DNA from: an uncultured Eubacteriales bacterium
Lineage (GTDB): Bacteria; Bacillota; Clostridia; Oscillospirales; Oscillospiraceae
Direction of reading: 5' to 3'
Length of the DNA: 40,039 nucleotides
Assembly (NCBI GenBank): GCA_900546485.1
Contig: URDK01000014.1
Span: 1 to 40,039, forward strand
Positions within the stretch are counted from its first letter, which is position 1. Each line of letters opens with the position of its first letter. The notes below the pieces were generated by a model. The model was not told the origin of the DNA and searched no databases. It saw only the letters and a program-made list of their open reading frames with translations. This document shows positions 16,377 to 23,613 of this stretch, piece by piece. A program made the translations under genes and the position numbers.

Positions 16377-17090
16377 TCAGACCATATCGACCCAGACAGC
16401 GGCCGCTGTGTTGTTGTCATTCCCCGCGGGTACGCGCGCGGCCAGCCGGGAGCGCATGTGCTCCAGCCAGTCGTCGGGACCATGTGACGCGGCAAGGTCG
16501 CTCTCCATCTCGGGCTCGAGGACATACTCCCAGAAGCCGTCCGTGCAGAGCAGAAATGCGTGCCGCCCCGGCCTCAGCGGCTCAAAGTGCGTGTCTACCT
16601 TCAGCTCCCCGTCCTGGCCGAGCGCGCGGTATACGCGGTTGCGGTCCTCGTGGAAGCGTATTTCCTCTTCCGTGATGTTTCCCAGCATGACGGCTATCTG
16701 CGAGGCGCTGTGGTCGCGGGTCTGATGCACCAGCTCCCCGTCGTGGAAGTGGTATATGCGCGAATCGCCCACGTGCGCCCAGGCTGCCTTCATGCCGCTT
16801 ATTGTCAGCAGTGTTACCGTGGTCTTCATTGAGCAGACGGCGGTCTGCATTCCGAGCACCTTGCTGTGCGCGGCCCTCACGAGAGCGTCGAGGCGGTCCT
16901 CACTTACCGTGCCGTCCCATTCCAGGCAGATAAGCTCCGCCGCCGAGCAGGAGGCGTCCGAGCCGCCGCCGTGGCCGCCCAGACCGTCGGCTACGACCAG
17001 GCAGAGCCCGCCGTCGCGCTCAGACATACGAACGCAGTCCTCGTTGTGCTCGCGGCCCCCAATGTCGGTGTAGCTTGCAGTCTGTATCAT
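16377..17090 (-). CDS. Soluble PP2C-type Ser/Thr phosphatase
   Basis: A 237-residue PPM/PP2C phosphatase of the Stp/PrpC type, the normal bacterial length. Metal-binding motifs are in order: DIGGREHNEDC near the N-terminus, VVADGLGGHGGG (DGxGG) near 34, AHVGDSRIYHF (GDSR) near 110, and LCTDGFWEYV near 180. It has no membrane segment. It should reverse threonine/serine phosphorylation by the two kinases in the operon. Its ATG overlaps the stop of the membrane PP2C gene (ATGA), so the two phosphatases are coupled. A second phosphatase next door with a different location suggests they act on different pools of substrate. Confidence 0.92.
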   Translation of the reverse strand: MIQTASYTDIGGREHNEDCVRMSERDGGLCLVVADGLGGHGGGSDASCSAAELICLEWDGTVSEDRLDALVRAAHSKVLGMQTAVCSMKTTVTLLTISGMKAAWAHVGDSRIYHFHDGELVHQTRDHSASQIAVMLGNITEEEIRFHEDRNRVYRALGQDGELKVDTHFEPLRPGRHAFLLCTDGFWEYVLEPEMESDLAASHGPDDWLEHMRSRLAARVPAGNDNNTAAAVWVDMV

Positions 17091-18247
17091 ACTTCGCCCT
17101 GCCTTCCGCCTGAAACGGCTTCAATTATTATGGCGGTGAAATTGTCCTGGGTCTTGTAGCCTTTGGACGTAACAGCCTTGCCTACGACCTCCGCCGCCTT
17201 CTGCGCCGGGTGGCTGAGTGCCGAGACGAGCTCAGTGTCGTCAAGCGCATTGTATATCCCGTCGCTCATGAGCACGAATTTGTCGCCCGGCAGTACGTCG
17301 ATGGGTGCGGCGGGAATGTCAACATACTTGAGACGCCCCATGCCGAGATAGCTGGTGAGCCCCGCGGCCTTCGGGTGCGAGAGCGCCGAGGCAAAGCTCT
17401 CGGAGCCGTTCACCGCCGAAAGGAGCAGTTCGTTTTTAAAGACGTGCTCGCGGTTGAGTTGTATGAGCGCCCCGCCGCGCAGGAGGGCGATGCGGCTGTC
17501 GCCGACGGTGAGCCAGTAGAAGCGGCCGTCGCGAATCAGCGCCGCCGCAAGGGTGGAGCCGCTTTTGGAGAGGTTCTCGGTGCCCAGAAGCTGGTTCACC
17601 GAGCGGTTGGCCCTGCACAGCAGCTTCAGCAGCACGAGCTGGCCGTCGCCCTGCGCCGTGCTGAAGCCGTCGAGCATGGCGCCCACCGCCGCCTGGCTGA
17701 CCTTGTCGCCGTCGGAGAGCCCGCCCATGCCGTCGGCCACTACCGCGAGCAGCCCGAACTCGCCGCGCATCTGATCGGGCGAGACAGCGAAGCAGTCCTG
17801 CTGACTTTCACGCGCACCCTGTTCGTGTACCTTGCCTACGGCGTAGTCAAGGCCCAGCTTAATATCCGAGGCAGAGCCGACACGTTTTTTCCGTCCAAGT
17901 GCCAGGAATATCGCCGCCACGATAAGCGCCGCGAGCAGCGCCGCGCCGGCTACGACCCAGCCGCTGAAACCGGTATGCCCGCTGTCGGTACCAGGTACGT
18001 CGGTCACAGGGACCTCGGTTAGCTCCACGGTGTCGGAGGGAGCGGCCGAAGTAGAGACGACCGGCAGGGTAGGGGCGGGTGAGGTTTCGGGCACGTCTGT
18101 GGGGGCCGGGGATTCCGACGGAGCGGCCTGCGGCGCTTCGGAGGCGTCTGCGGCCGGGAGCTCCGTCACGGCTACAGGCGACTCAGCTGGCAGGACCTCG
18201 GACGGCTCGCCGGAGGCGGGGGCAAACAAATGACGTTGATTAAGCAT
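17087..18247 (-). CDS. Membrane-anchored PP2C-type phosphatase with Pro/Ser/Thr-rich N-terminus
   Basis: About 386 residues. The first about 90 are Pro/Ser/Ala/Thr/Glu-rich and of low complexity. A membrane helix follows (about 96-117), then GRKKR, which places the rest inside, and a PP2C domain (about 132-380) with VVADGMGG, TVGDSRIAL and VLMSDGIYNAL. The N-terminus would have to lie outside without a visible signal peptide, which is unusual. In the first motif QQD stands where NxD is commoner. I favour ATG 18247 (GAGGG nearby, 8-base overlap with the FHA gene); ATG 18265 is possible. It stands between the FHA gene and the soluble phosphatase and should antagonise the kinases at the membrane. 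Confidence 0.85.
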   Translation of the reverse strand: MLNQRHLFAPASGEPSEVLPAESPVAVTELPAADASEAPQAAPSESPAPTDVPETSPAPTLPVVSTSAAPSDTVELTEVPVTDVPGTDSGHTGFSGWVVAGAALLAALIVAAIFLALGRKKRVGSASDIKLGLDYAVGKVHEQGARESQQDCFAVSPDQMRGEFGLLAVVADGMGGLSDGDKVSQAAVGAMLDGFSTAQGDGQLVLLKLLCRANRSVNQLLGTENLSKSGSTLAAALIRDGRFYWLTVGDSRIALLRGGALIQLNREHVFKNELLLSAVNGSESFASALSHPKAAGLTSYLGMGRLKYVDIPAAPIDVLPGDKFVLMSDGIYNALDDTELVSALSHPAQKAAEVVGKAVTSKGYKTQDNFTAIIIEAVSGGRQGEV

Positions 18248-18863
18248 GGCCGCCCTCGCCCTCATCCCAGCCGAACGCCTCTCCGCAAAGGGCGACGAAC
18301 ATGAGCTTTGTGGTGCCGATAGAGATGATGTCGCCGCTCTTTATTTCAGCGGCGTTGAGCACGGTCTTGCCGTTGACCTTTATGAGGTTGCGGCCCGCGG
18401 AGGGACCGACGTAATAGGTGCGCTCGCTGCTGTCGTAGGCGATCATAGCGTGGTTTTTGCGGGATATCTGCATGTCGCCGTGAATGTGTACGTCGCCTAT
18501 CTCGCGGCCGATGTAGTTGTAACCGGCGTGCAGGCGGTAGTCGACGCCGCGGGAGGTGCCCTCGATGCAGACCAGCCAGCCAACAACGGGCTCGGGCCTG
18601 CCCTCGATGGACTCGGTGCCTATCATGGTGGGCTGGAAGGGGTCGATATCGGCGTCGCGCTGAGAATTAATTGCCACGGTCTCGGAAAAGCTGCCGGAGT
18701 ATCCGCCGCCGACCTTCTCAGTCTGTGAGAAGCCGGTGTCGCCGCCGTGTCCTCCACCGACCGCTTCGGTGCGTCCTGCGCTCTTGGCGCATTCGGGGCA
18801 GCTGTCATGCAGCGCAGCGTTGTAGCAGTGGCCGTTGGGGCAGTAAGTCATTTTGATTTCCAC
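18240..18863 (-). CDS. FHA domain protein with N-terminal zinc-ribbon motif
   Basis: A 207-residue soluble protein, first gene of the phosphosignalling cassette. Residues 8-25 carry CPNGHCYN...CPEC, a likely zinc-binding knuckle also seen in the kinases. A Gly/Thr/Ser-rich linker (about 30-85) holds several threonines. The FHA domain (about 95-190) has YIGRE, ISRKNHAMI and NLIKVNGK, the residues that normally read phosphothreonine. I use GTG 18863: GGAGGG lies 7 bases upstream, while ATG 18851 would be 19 away. By analogy with GarA/OdhI, where an N-terminal phosphothreonine binds the protein's own FHA, it could be a kinase-switched adaptor; that is inference. Its stop overlaps the next gene. 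Confidence 0.87.
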   Translation of the reverse strand: MEIKMTYCPNGHCYNAALHDSCPECAKSAGRTEAVGGGHGGDTGFSQTEKVGGGYSGSFSETVAINSQRDADIDPFQPTMIGTESIEGRPEPVVGWLVCIEGTSRGVDYRLHAGYNYIGREIGDVHIHGDMQISRKNHAMIAYDSSERTYYVGPSAGRNLIKVNGKTVLNAAEIKSGDIISIGTTKLMFVALCGEAFGWDEGEGGHA

Positions 18864-19007
18864 AGATCATCCCTCCAAAGTGTTAGGTAAAAAAGAGCAA
18901 AACTAAATCTGTTCTCAATTTACCACCCCTTAAGCGCAAAACGTCCAGCTCGTTTCCGACGAAAAAGGACAGGCACATACTATCAAACTATCAAATCAAT
19001 CGAGCAT

Positions 19008-19042
19008 AAAAATAGTGCTCTGCACATACTGTGCAGAGCACT
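19008..19042 (-). terminator. Rho-independent terminator of the YcxB-like gene
   Basis: A perfect 13-bp stem (19014-19026 with 19030-19042, loop TAC) is bordered by AAAAA at 19008-19012, a U-tract on the minus strand. It insulates the YcxB-like gene from the FHA operon. The remaining 18,864-19,007 shows only the SD of the FHA gene; I could not pick a convincing promoter there. Confidence 0.85.
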
Positions 19043-19064
19043 GCCTAATAGCACTTAAAGTGTT

Positions 19065-19613
19065 TTATTTGGCGCGACGCTTAAAGATATTTAGTCTGAA
19101 AGTAAATAGCGAGAAAACGCTGCTCCATTTCAGCCCGGTATTTTCGGAGAGAAAACGCATGAGATCCTTGAATGAATGGGGCTTTACTGATGCTTTGTCT
19201 AGCATGAAGGCGGAAGTCCTGTCGGTAAAAATATAGAGGTGCTCGTCATCCTCAACAAGTCGAATTATCTTGCTGTATTCAGCTTCTGATATTTGCTCTC
19301 CTGCTGTCAAAATAAACTTGTTGGCGTAGAATGAATATTTGCCTATTATATCGTGTTGGCCGATAGAATTATAGCTTAATAGAGCTCTGCGTCTGGCCGG
19401 AGTATCTAGCCCAGTAATAAGCAGGCAGCCAATCACAAGCAAAGTCAGGCTGCTTGTGCTTCCCATAGAAACAAAGAGTGAACAGAAAATCATTATAAAG
19501 CCGGTGATAAATACAATGATTCTAAGGGGAAGTCGATATGTTTTACTGATTGTTTTGGCCAGTTGAAAAATCGATGCTTTGTCGTATTTTATTTTAGCTC
19601 TGTAAATTTCCAT
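19065..19613 (-). CDS. YcxB-like membrane protein
   Basis: A 182-residue protein with two adjacent membrane helices (about 30-48 and 55-70, RIIVFITGFIMIFCSLFVSM and LTLLVIGCLLITG) and a C-terminal half of beta character: IGKYSFYANKFILTAGEQIS, then IIRLVEDDEHLYIFTDRTSAFMLDK. This is the layout of YcxB-like (PF14317) proteins, whose role is unknown; the end of the domain resembles a PH-like fold. Codon use is more AT-rich than in the cassette beside it. No SD precedes the ATG at 19613. The predicted promoter ends only 6 bases upstream, which suggests a leaderless mRNA. It is a single-gene unit with its own terminator. Confidence 0.7.
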   Translation of the reverse strand: MEIYRAKIKYDKASIFQLAKTISKTYRLPLRIIVFITGFIMIFCSLFVSMGSTSSLTLLVIGCLLITGLDTPARRRALLSYNSIGQHDIIGKYSFYANKFILTAGEQISEAEYSKIIRLVEDDEHLYIFTDRTSAFMLDKASVKPHSFKDLMRFLSENTGLKWSSVFSLFTFRLNIFKRRAK

Positions 19614-19619
19614 GAAAGT

Positions 19620-19648
19620 AAACTAGCACAAATATACATGCATGTCAA
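19620..19648 (-). promoter_or_regulatory. Predicted promoter of the YcxB-like gene (leaderless)
   Basis: On the minus strand a perfect TTGACA (19648-19643) is 17 bases from TAGTTT (19625-19620), which has the extended -10 TGC before it. Transcription would start at or next to the A of the ATG at 19613. Confidence 0.5.
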
Positions 19649-19743
19649 CTGATCAGGAAAAAACGGCAAAAAGTTAAATTAGACAAAAAAGTTATAAATA
19701 TATCGACAAATGTGACAGAAAAAAGCTACTGGGCCAAAAAATG

Positions 19744-19772
19744 TTGACACTGAGCAAAGTAAATAGTATTGT
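19744..19772 (+). promoter_or_regulatory. Predicted sigma-A promoter of the GntR gene
   Basis: A perfect TTGACA (19744-19749) is 17 bases from TATTGT (19767-19772). The operator-like palindrome at 19786-19795 lies just downstream of the expected transcription start near 19779. Confidence 0.6.
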
Positions 19773-19785
19773 AAAAGCGCAAAGA

Positions 19786-19802
19786 TTGTATACAACATAC
19801 AA
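19786..19802 (+). promoter_or_regulatory. GntR operator copy 1 (regulator gene)
   Basis: TTGTATACAACATACAA contains the perfect palindrome TTGTATACAA (19786-19795), the form of site bound by many FCD-type GntR regulators. The 17 bases match copy 2 at 20511-20527 in 16 positions. Its place after the start of transcription suits autorepression. Confidence 0.7.
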
Positions 19803-19817
19803 CTCAAGGGTGATTTT

Positions 19818-20471
19818 GTGCTAGAGAGTATAAAACAGGAATCCATTGCAGAGCAGGTTGCCGAAAGGCTCAGGCAGGCGATAGAGGACGGTTCTATTCA
19901 GGCTGGGACTCGCCTCACAGAGCAGGAAATCTGTGACCAGATGTCGGTCAGCAGAACCCCTGTGCGGGAGGCATTTCGCATTCTCCAAGTCGAGGGGTAC
20001 TTGACTTATCGTCCTCGATTCGGCGTAATCGTCACTGAACTGAGTATGCAAGATCTATATGACGCCTGGGAAGTGCGTATGAATCTGGAGGAAATGGTAG
20101 CAAGGAAAACCGCACGCCTGGCTGATGATAATCTGAAAAATACTATCCGCGGCGAATTAAAGGCTATTGAAGCAGTGCTGAAACAGAAGCGCATTAGGGA
20201 AGAGCAATTCACTGCACTGGATGAGAAATACTACGAGATTCACATATCTAATTGTGGAAATAAAAAGCTTGAAGAGACGGCCAGGAGCCTTCGCGTGAGT
20301 TCAGCCATTATGCGTAGGAAATCCAAGTTTTCTGAAGAGAGAGCACGTGTGGCTTTACATGAGATCTCTGAAATTTATAATGCGTATTTGAACAACGATG
20401 AAGAAAAGGCTGTGCTGTGCAACAGAGCCCACTTTGACGCCAGCCTTGAAGAGATCAAACGTTATATGTGA
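19818..20471 (+). CDS. GntR family transcriptional regulator, FCD (FadR-like) subfamily
   Basis: A 217-residue regulator. The N-terminal winged HTH (about 8-75) shows the GntR signature: IAEQVAERLRQAIEDGSIQA, then RLTEQEICDQMSVSRTPVRE and LQVEGYLTYRPRFGVIVT. The helical FCD ligand domain follows (about 80-217), with the expected metal/ligand pattern in YYEIHISNCGN and a histidine near the C-terminus (RAHFDASLEEI). Family members bind small carboxylates or sugar acids and usually repress the adjacent catabolic genes. The start is GTG 19818, 5 bases after AAGGGTG. It heads the transaldolase-TRAP-transketolase operon. The palindromic site upstream of both this gene and the operon is its likely operator. 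Confidence 0.92.
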   Translation: MLESIKQESIAEQVAERLRQAIEDGSIQAGTRLTEQEICDQMSVSRTPVREAFRILQVEGYLTYRPRFGVIVTELSMQDLYDAWEVRMNLEEMVARKTARLADDNLKNTIRGELKAIEAVLKQKRIREEQFTALDEKYYEIHISNCGNKKLEETARSLRVSSAIMRRKSKFSEERARVALHEISEIYNAYLNNDEEKAVLCNRAHFDASLEEIKRYM

Positions 20472-20500
20472 TCGAAAACATAAAACTTTCGCGTGTTAAT

Positions 20501-20528
20501 TTGCTATAAATTGTATACAAAATACAAT
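20501..20528 (+). promoter_or_regulatory. Candidate promoter of the transaldolase-TRAP-transketolase operon
   Basis: TTGCTA (20501-20506) and TACAAT (20523-20528) with 16 bases between; operator copy 2 fills the spacer and overlaps the -10. TATAAA at 20505-20510 is an alternative -10 but has no good -35. Confidence 0.4.
20511..20527 (+). promoter_or_regulatory. GntR operator copy 2 (catabolic operon)
   Basis: TTGTATACAAAATACAA repeats copy 1 (19786-19802) with one base changed. It overlaps the candidate promoter of the enzyme operon, as expected for a repressor site. Confidence 0.7.
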
Positions 20529-20551
20529 ATGTAAAAATTGGAGGAAATGAA

Positions 20552-21931
20552 ATGGATAACAAACAGTTGCTGCATCGGAAAAGTGTTTTGTTTGCAGACT
20601 CACTTAGCGGATATACTCAAGCACGAAACAACTTTTTTAATGAAGTTAATGAGCTTTGGTGCAGTGGAAAAGAAGATAAAGCTGTTTCCTGGGTAAAGGA
20701 CATGTACATCGATGCGCAGTCTTTTCTTACGGAATGGAAGCTTGATCGCTGGCTTGATAAAGAGGAAAAAGCCGGTCTTATTTCAGAATGCGAGGCATTT
20801 TTGAAATCCCACAACGCGGATGAGGCTCTGTCAGAGGCAAATGATGAGGTAGCAGATATCAAATCATGCAAGCTCGCCGAAGTGTCAAGAATGACTCTTG
20901 CAGGCAAGATGAACGTGTACTGGGGACATGATAAGTGCGATGAGATCGACTATTCGCTAAGGAGAGGAGCAAGCTTCACAACATCGAATCCCGGAAAAGT
21001 GAACACGTATAGAAAGCAGTTCCCCAATGAGTGGGCAAAGATGCTGGCTGAAGCCAAGAACGAATACGAAATTAAGAATGAGACCGAGCTGCTTTCTGTC
21101 ATGACCATGAAGACGGTGGCTATGATGGCAAGACATACCCAGCCGGTGTGCGAAGCGACAGATGGTCAGTATGGCTTCTCGAGCATACAGGTTTCGCCAA
21201 AGAATTGGAACGACGCTGAGGCCATGGAGCGCGAGATCGTTTTTTGGTATGAGGCATTCAAAAAAGAGCTTGGAACTGAGACGCCTAACATTACGTTCAA
21301 AGTTCCTGCAACTCCGGCAGCAGTAATTGCCGCAGCAAAAGTACGCAAGAAATATGCTCGTCTGCGTGTGTGCGCGACATCCAACTTCTCAACAAGGCAG
21401 CACATGGAGTTCTATAAGGCACTGGAAAACCGTGACCCCGCTGCACTGCTGGTAATAGTTGATGTGCACCTGAGGACCTATTCAAAGCCCGAATTTGAGG
21501 CCATGGGTGTTGATGAACCTGAGAAATACTGCAAGCTGCTGGTTAGCATGGTATATAGACGTTGTTATGAGCTGCTGAAGCAGAATGGATTGAACATTCA
21601 GATAAACGGTGCGGGTATACGCGATGCAGAGGGTGTTCGCAACAACTTCACCACAGACATGTCTCTGCCGGTGACTCTGACTATCATGCCCGAGGTAGTA
21701 AAAGACTTCAACGAGCATCCTCAGGTGCTGACGGATGCCATGCATGACAAAGTTTCTGAGGCGGATATGGAGATACTGAACCGCAGTAAGATCTTCAGGC
21801 AGGCCTATTATGCAGAGGAGTTCCCCTGGGACGATATTCGCTCCTTCCCGCCGTACTGCCTGATGATGGACAAGTTTGAGGAGGCCTATGACGAAAATCT
21901 GGCCTCGCTCAAGGAAGCGATGAAAGGGTGA
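20552..21931 (+). CDS. Transaldolase-family enzyme with N-terminal extension
   Basis: A 459-residue protein. From about residue 115 it follows the transaldolase (alpha/beta)8 pattern: SFTTSNPGKV (like the TTNP motif of strand 1), FSSIQVSPKNW (strand with VSP), ITFKVPAT with K250 as the Schiff-base lysine, and a strand VCATSNFS (like TLVFS). About 110 helical residues precede the barrel; common transaldolases and F6P aldolases lack this. It should move or cleave a three-carbon ketol unit. The substrate is not evident, but neighbouring split transketolase and TRAP genes point to catabolism of a sugar-like acid. ATG 20552 has GGAGG 7 bases upstream. It is the first enzyme gene after the GntR operator. 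Confidence 0.8.
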   Translation: MDNKQLLHRKSVLFADSLSGYTQARNNFFNEVNELWCSGKEDKAVSWVKDMYIDAQSFLTEWKLDRWLDKEEKAGLISECEAFLKSHNADEALSEANDEVADIKSCKLAEVSRMTLAGKMNVYWGHDKCDEIDYSLRRGASFTTSNPGKVNTYRKQFPNEWAKMLAEAKNEYEIKNETELLSVMTMKTVAMMARHTQPVCEATDGQYGFSSIQVSPKNWNDAEAMEREIVFWYEAFKKELGTETPNITFKVPATPAAVIAAAKVRKKYARLRVCATSNFSTRQHMEFYKALENRDPAALLVIVDVHLRTYSKPEFEAMGVDEPEKYCKLLVSMVYRRCYELLKQNGLNIQINGAGIRDAEGVRNNFTTDMSLPVTLTIMPEVVKDFNEHPQVLTDAMHDKVSEADMEILNRSKIFRQAYYAEEFPWDDIRSFPPYCLMMDKFEEAYDENLASLKEAMKG

Positions 21932-21936
21932 AAGCA

Positions 21937-22461
21937 ATGACCAGAAACGAGCTTTCTATGCTGTGCGGCGGCCGTAACATATGCCAGATAGGTATAATGT
22001 GCGACGACATATATCGAGTGATGAACACTCTTATTGAAGACTACAAACTCGGTCCCTGGGATTTTTATACTCACTCTGAGGAGACATTACAGTCACCGCT
22101 TCTCAGAGAGGGAATATGCGAGCCGCACTTTAAGTTCTATTGTGCAGTAGCTTCTGTTGGCAACATACAGCTGGAGCTCATTCAGCCGCTGTACGGCATT
22201 CCGTTCTACTCTGAATTTTTGAAGAAACACGGGACTGCGATACATCATTTCAAAGAGAAAGTACCGCCTGAGGAGTTTGACAATGTCCTGAAGTCATATG
22301 AAGAACGGGGAATGAAGCCGATATTTGGGGCCAGCCTGTTTGAATCGCGCTTTTGTTTTGTAGACACGATAGAGAAGTACGGATTCCTGCTTGAGATAGG
22401 CAACGGCCAGAGCCCTTCTTCTGTGCCGGAGAGCTGGAAAAAGACATATCCGGAAGACTGA
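21937..22461 (+). CDS. VOC (glyoxalase-fold) family protein
   Basis: A protein of about 174 residues with two betaalphabetabetabeta modules of the vicinal-oxygen-chelate fold. Visible are ICQIGIMCDDIYRVMNTL (first strand and helix), IQLELIQPL with the glutamate of the metal site, GTAIHHFKEKV with paired histidines, and FVDTIEKYGFLLEIGN ending in the second glutamate. Methylmalonyl-CoA epimerases and some isomerases or lyases share this form. In this operon an epimerase or isomerase role before the transaldolase or transketolase step is plausible. ATG 21937 follows AAAGGG by 8 bases; GTG 21928, overlapping the previous stop, is the other option. It lies immediately after the transaldolase gene. 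Confidence 0.78.
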   Translation: MTRNELSMLCGGRNICQIGIMCDDIYRVMNTLIEDYKLGPWDFYTHSEETLQSPLLREGICEPHFKFYCAVASVGNIQLELIQPLYGIPFYSEFLKKHGTAIHHFKEKVPPEEFDNVLKSYEERGMKPIFGASLFESRFCFVDTIEKYGFLLEIGNGQSPSSVPESWKKTYPED

Positions 22462-22533
22462 AAGTACGATACCTCTCAGAGACGGGAGGCGTAAATAACT
22501 GTCCAGAAATAACATCTAACAGGAGGAAATGAA

Positions 22534-23604
22534 ATGAATGCAAAAAAGCTCTTAGCCCTGCTCCTTGCCGCAGTAATGATTTTTACATTTGCCGCGTGTG
22601 GAAGCACTGAGACCACACCGTCAGATGCACCGGCTAGCGCCGATCCCAATAGTAGTTCCGCTCCATCCGATGATCCCTATGCTGATTTTGAGCCCGTCGT
22701 TCTCCGCCTGGGCCACTCTCATTCCGAGAGCGAGGTGCCTCACGAGGAAATGATGAAGATGGCGGAGAATATTGCCGAGCGTACCAATGGTAAGGTCACC
22801 GTTGAAGTCTATGCGAACAACTCCATCGGTACAAACGAGGATGTGCTCGAGCAGATGCGCACCGGAACCAACATAGCCTTTTACACCGACCCCGGTCGTC
22901 TTGACACTTACGTTCCTGGCTTCTCTGCAATAACCGCTCCTTATGTCATTGAGGGTTACGAAGATATAGAGGCGCTCAAGGACTGCCCGACAGTGCAGGG
23001 CTGGACCGATAAGCTTGAAAATGACTTTGGCATCACCGTACTGTCCTTCAACTTTGCTCAGGGTTTCCGCAACGTGTTTGCCACCAAGGGCGGCACCTGC
23101 CCCGACGATTTTGAGGGCGTCCAGCTCAGGTCTGCGACATCCCCGATATGGGTTGCCACGGTTGAAGCTCTTGGCGCTACTCCTGTCGCCCTGGAGTTCG
23201 GTGAGATGTATTCTGGCATCCAGACCAAGATAGTCGACGGCTGCGAGCAGAATTACGGCGCCGTTTACAACAATGCGATTTACGAAGTCATCAATACCAT
23301 GACTGAGACCCGTCACGTCTATCTGGCAAACTGCGTCGTTATCTCCACCCAGTGGCTCAGGTCTCTTCCTGAGGAGTTCCAGAACATCATTATCGAGGAG
23401 TGCGAGGCCGCCGGCGAGCGCACCAGCGAGGGCCTGGCAGAGCTTGACGACTTCTACCTGCAGGAGATGGTTGATTACGGCATGGAGGTCATACCTTATG
23501 AGGACCTCGACATCGAAGCTTTCAAAGCCAATGCTGAAATCGCCTACGAGACTCTCGGCCTCACCGATGCAGTCAACAGCCTGAAGGCTGACCTCGGAAA
23601 ATAA
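22534..23604 (+). CDS. dctP: TRAP transporter substrate-binding lipoprotein (DctP family)
   Basis: A 356-residue solute-binding protein. The signal peptide ends in the lipobox FAAC (residues 19-22) and is followed by a Ser/Ala/Pro/Asp-rich linker to about residue 48, as in Gram-positive lipoproteins. The mature domain starts with VVLRLGHSHSESEVPHEEMM and contains GKVTVEVYANNSIGTNEDVLEQM, FEGVQLRSA with the arginine that binds the carboxylate of most TRAP ligands, and VDGCEQNYG. Most family members bind organic acids, so the imported compound is probably anionic. ATG 22534 is preceded by AGGAGG. A hairpin directly follows the gene, which may keep its mRNA level above that of the membrane subunits. 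Confidence 0.93.
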   Translation: MNAKKLLALLLAAVMIFTFAACGSTETTPSDAPASADPNSSSAPSDDPYADFEPVVLRLGHSHSESEVPHEEMMKMAENIAERTNGKVTVEVYANNSIGTNEDVLEQMRTGTNIAFYTDPGRLDTYVPGFSAITAPYVIEGYEDIEALKDCPTVQGWTDKLENDFGITVLSFNFAQGFRNVFATKGGTCPDDFEGVQLRSATSPIWVATVEALGATPVALEFGEMYSGIQTKIVDGCEQNYGAVYNNAIYEVINTMTETRHVYLANCVVISTQWLRSLPEEFQNIIIEECEAAGERTSEGLAELDDFYLQEMVDYGMEVIPYEDLDIEAFKANAEIAYETLGLTDAVNSLKADLGK

Positions 23605-23613
23605 TCGTGTGTT

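Noticed and set aside
16361..16525. Longer N-terminus for the HtrA-FHA protein
   Set aside because: It overlaps the phosphatase gene, has no SD and would hide the lipobox signal peptide that starts at ATG 16360.
9420..18863. Type VII secretion or type VI-like locus, because of FHA and kinase genes
   Set aside because: No EssC/FtsK-type ATPase, WXG100 protein or T6SS component is present in the window.
22466..22490. Hairpin CCTCTC...GGGAGG between the VOC gene and dctP
   Set aside because: The stem is only 6 bp with a mismatch and no U-tract; it is within what chance gives.
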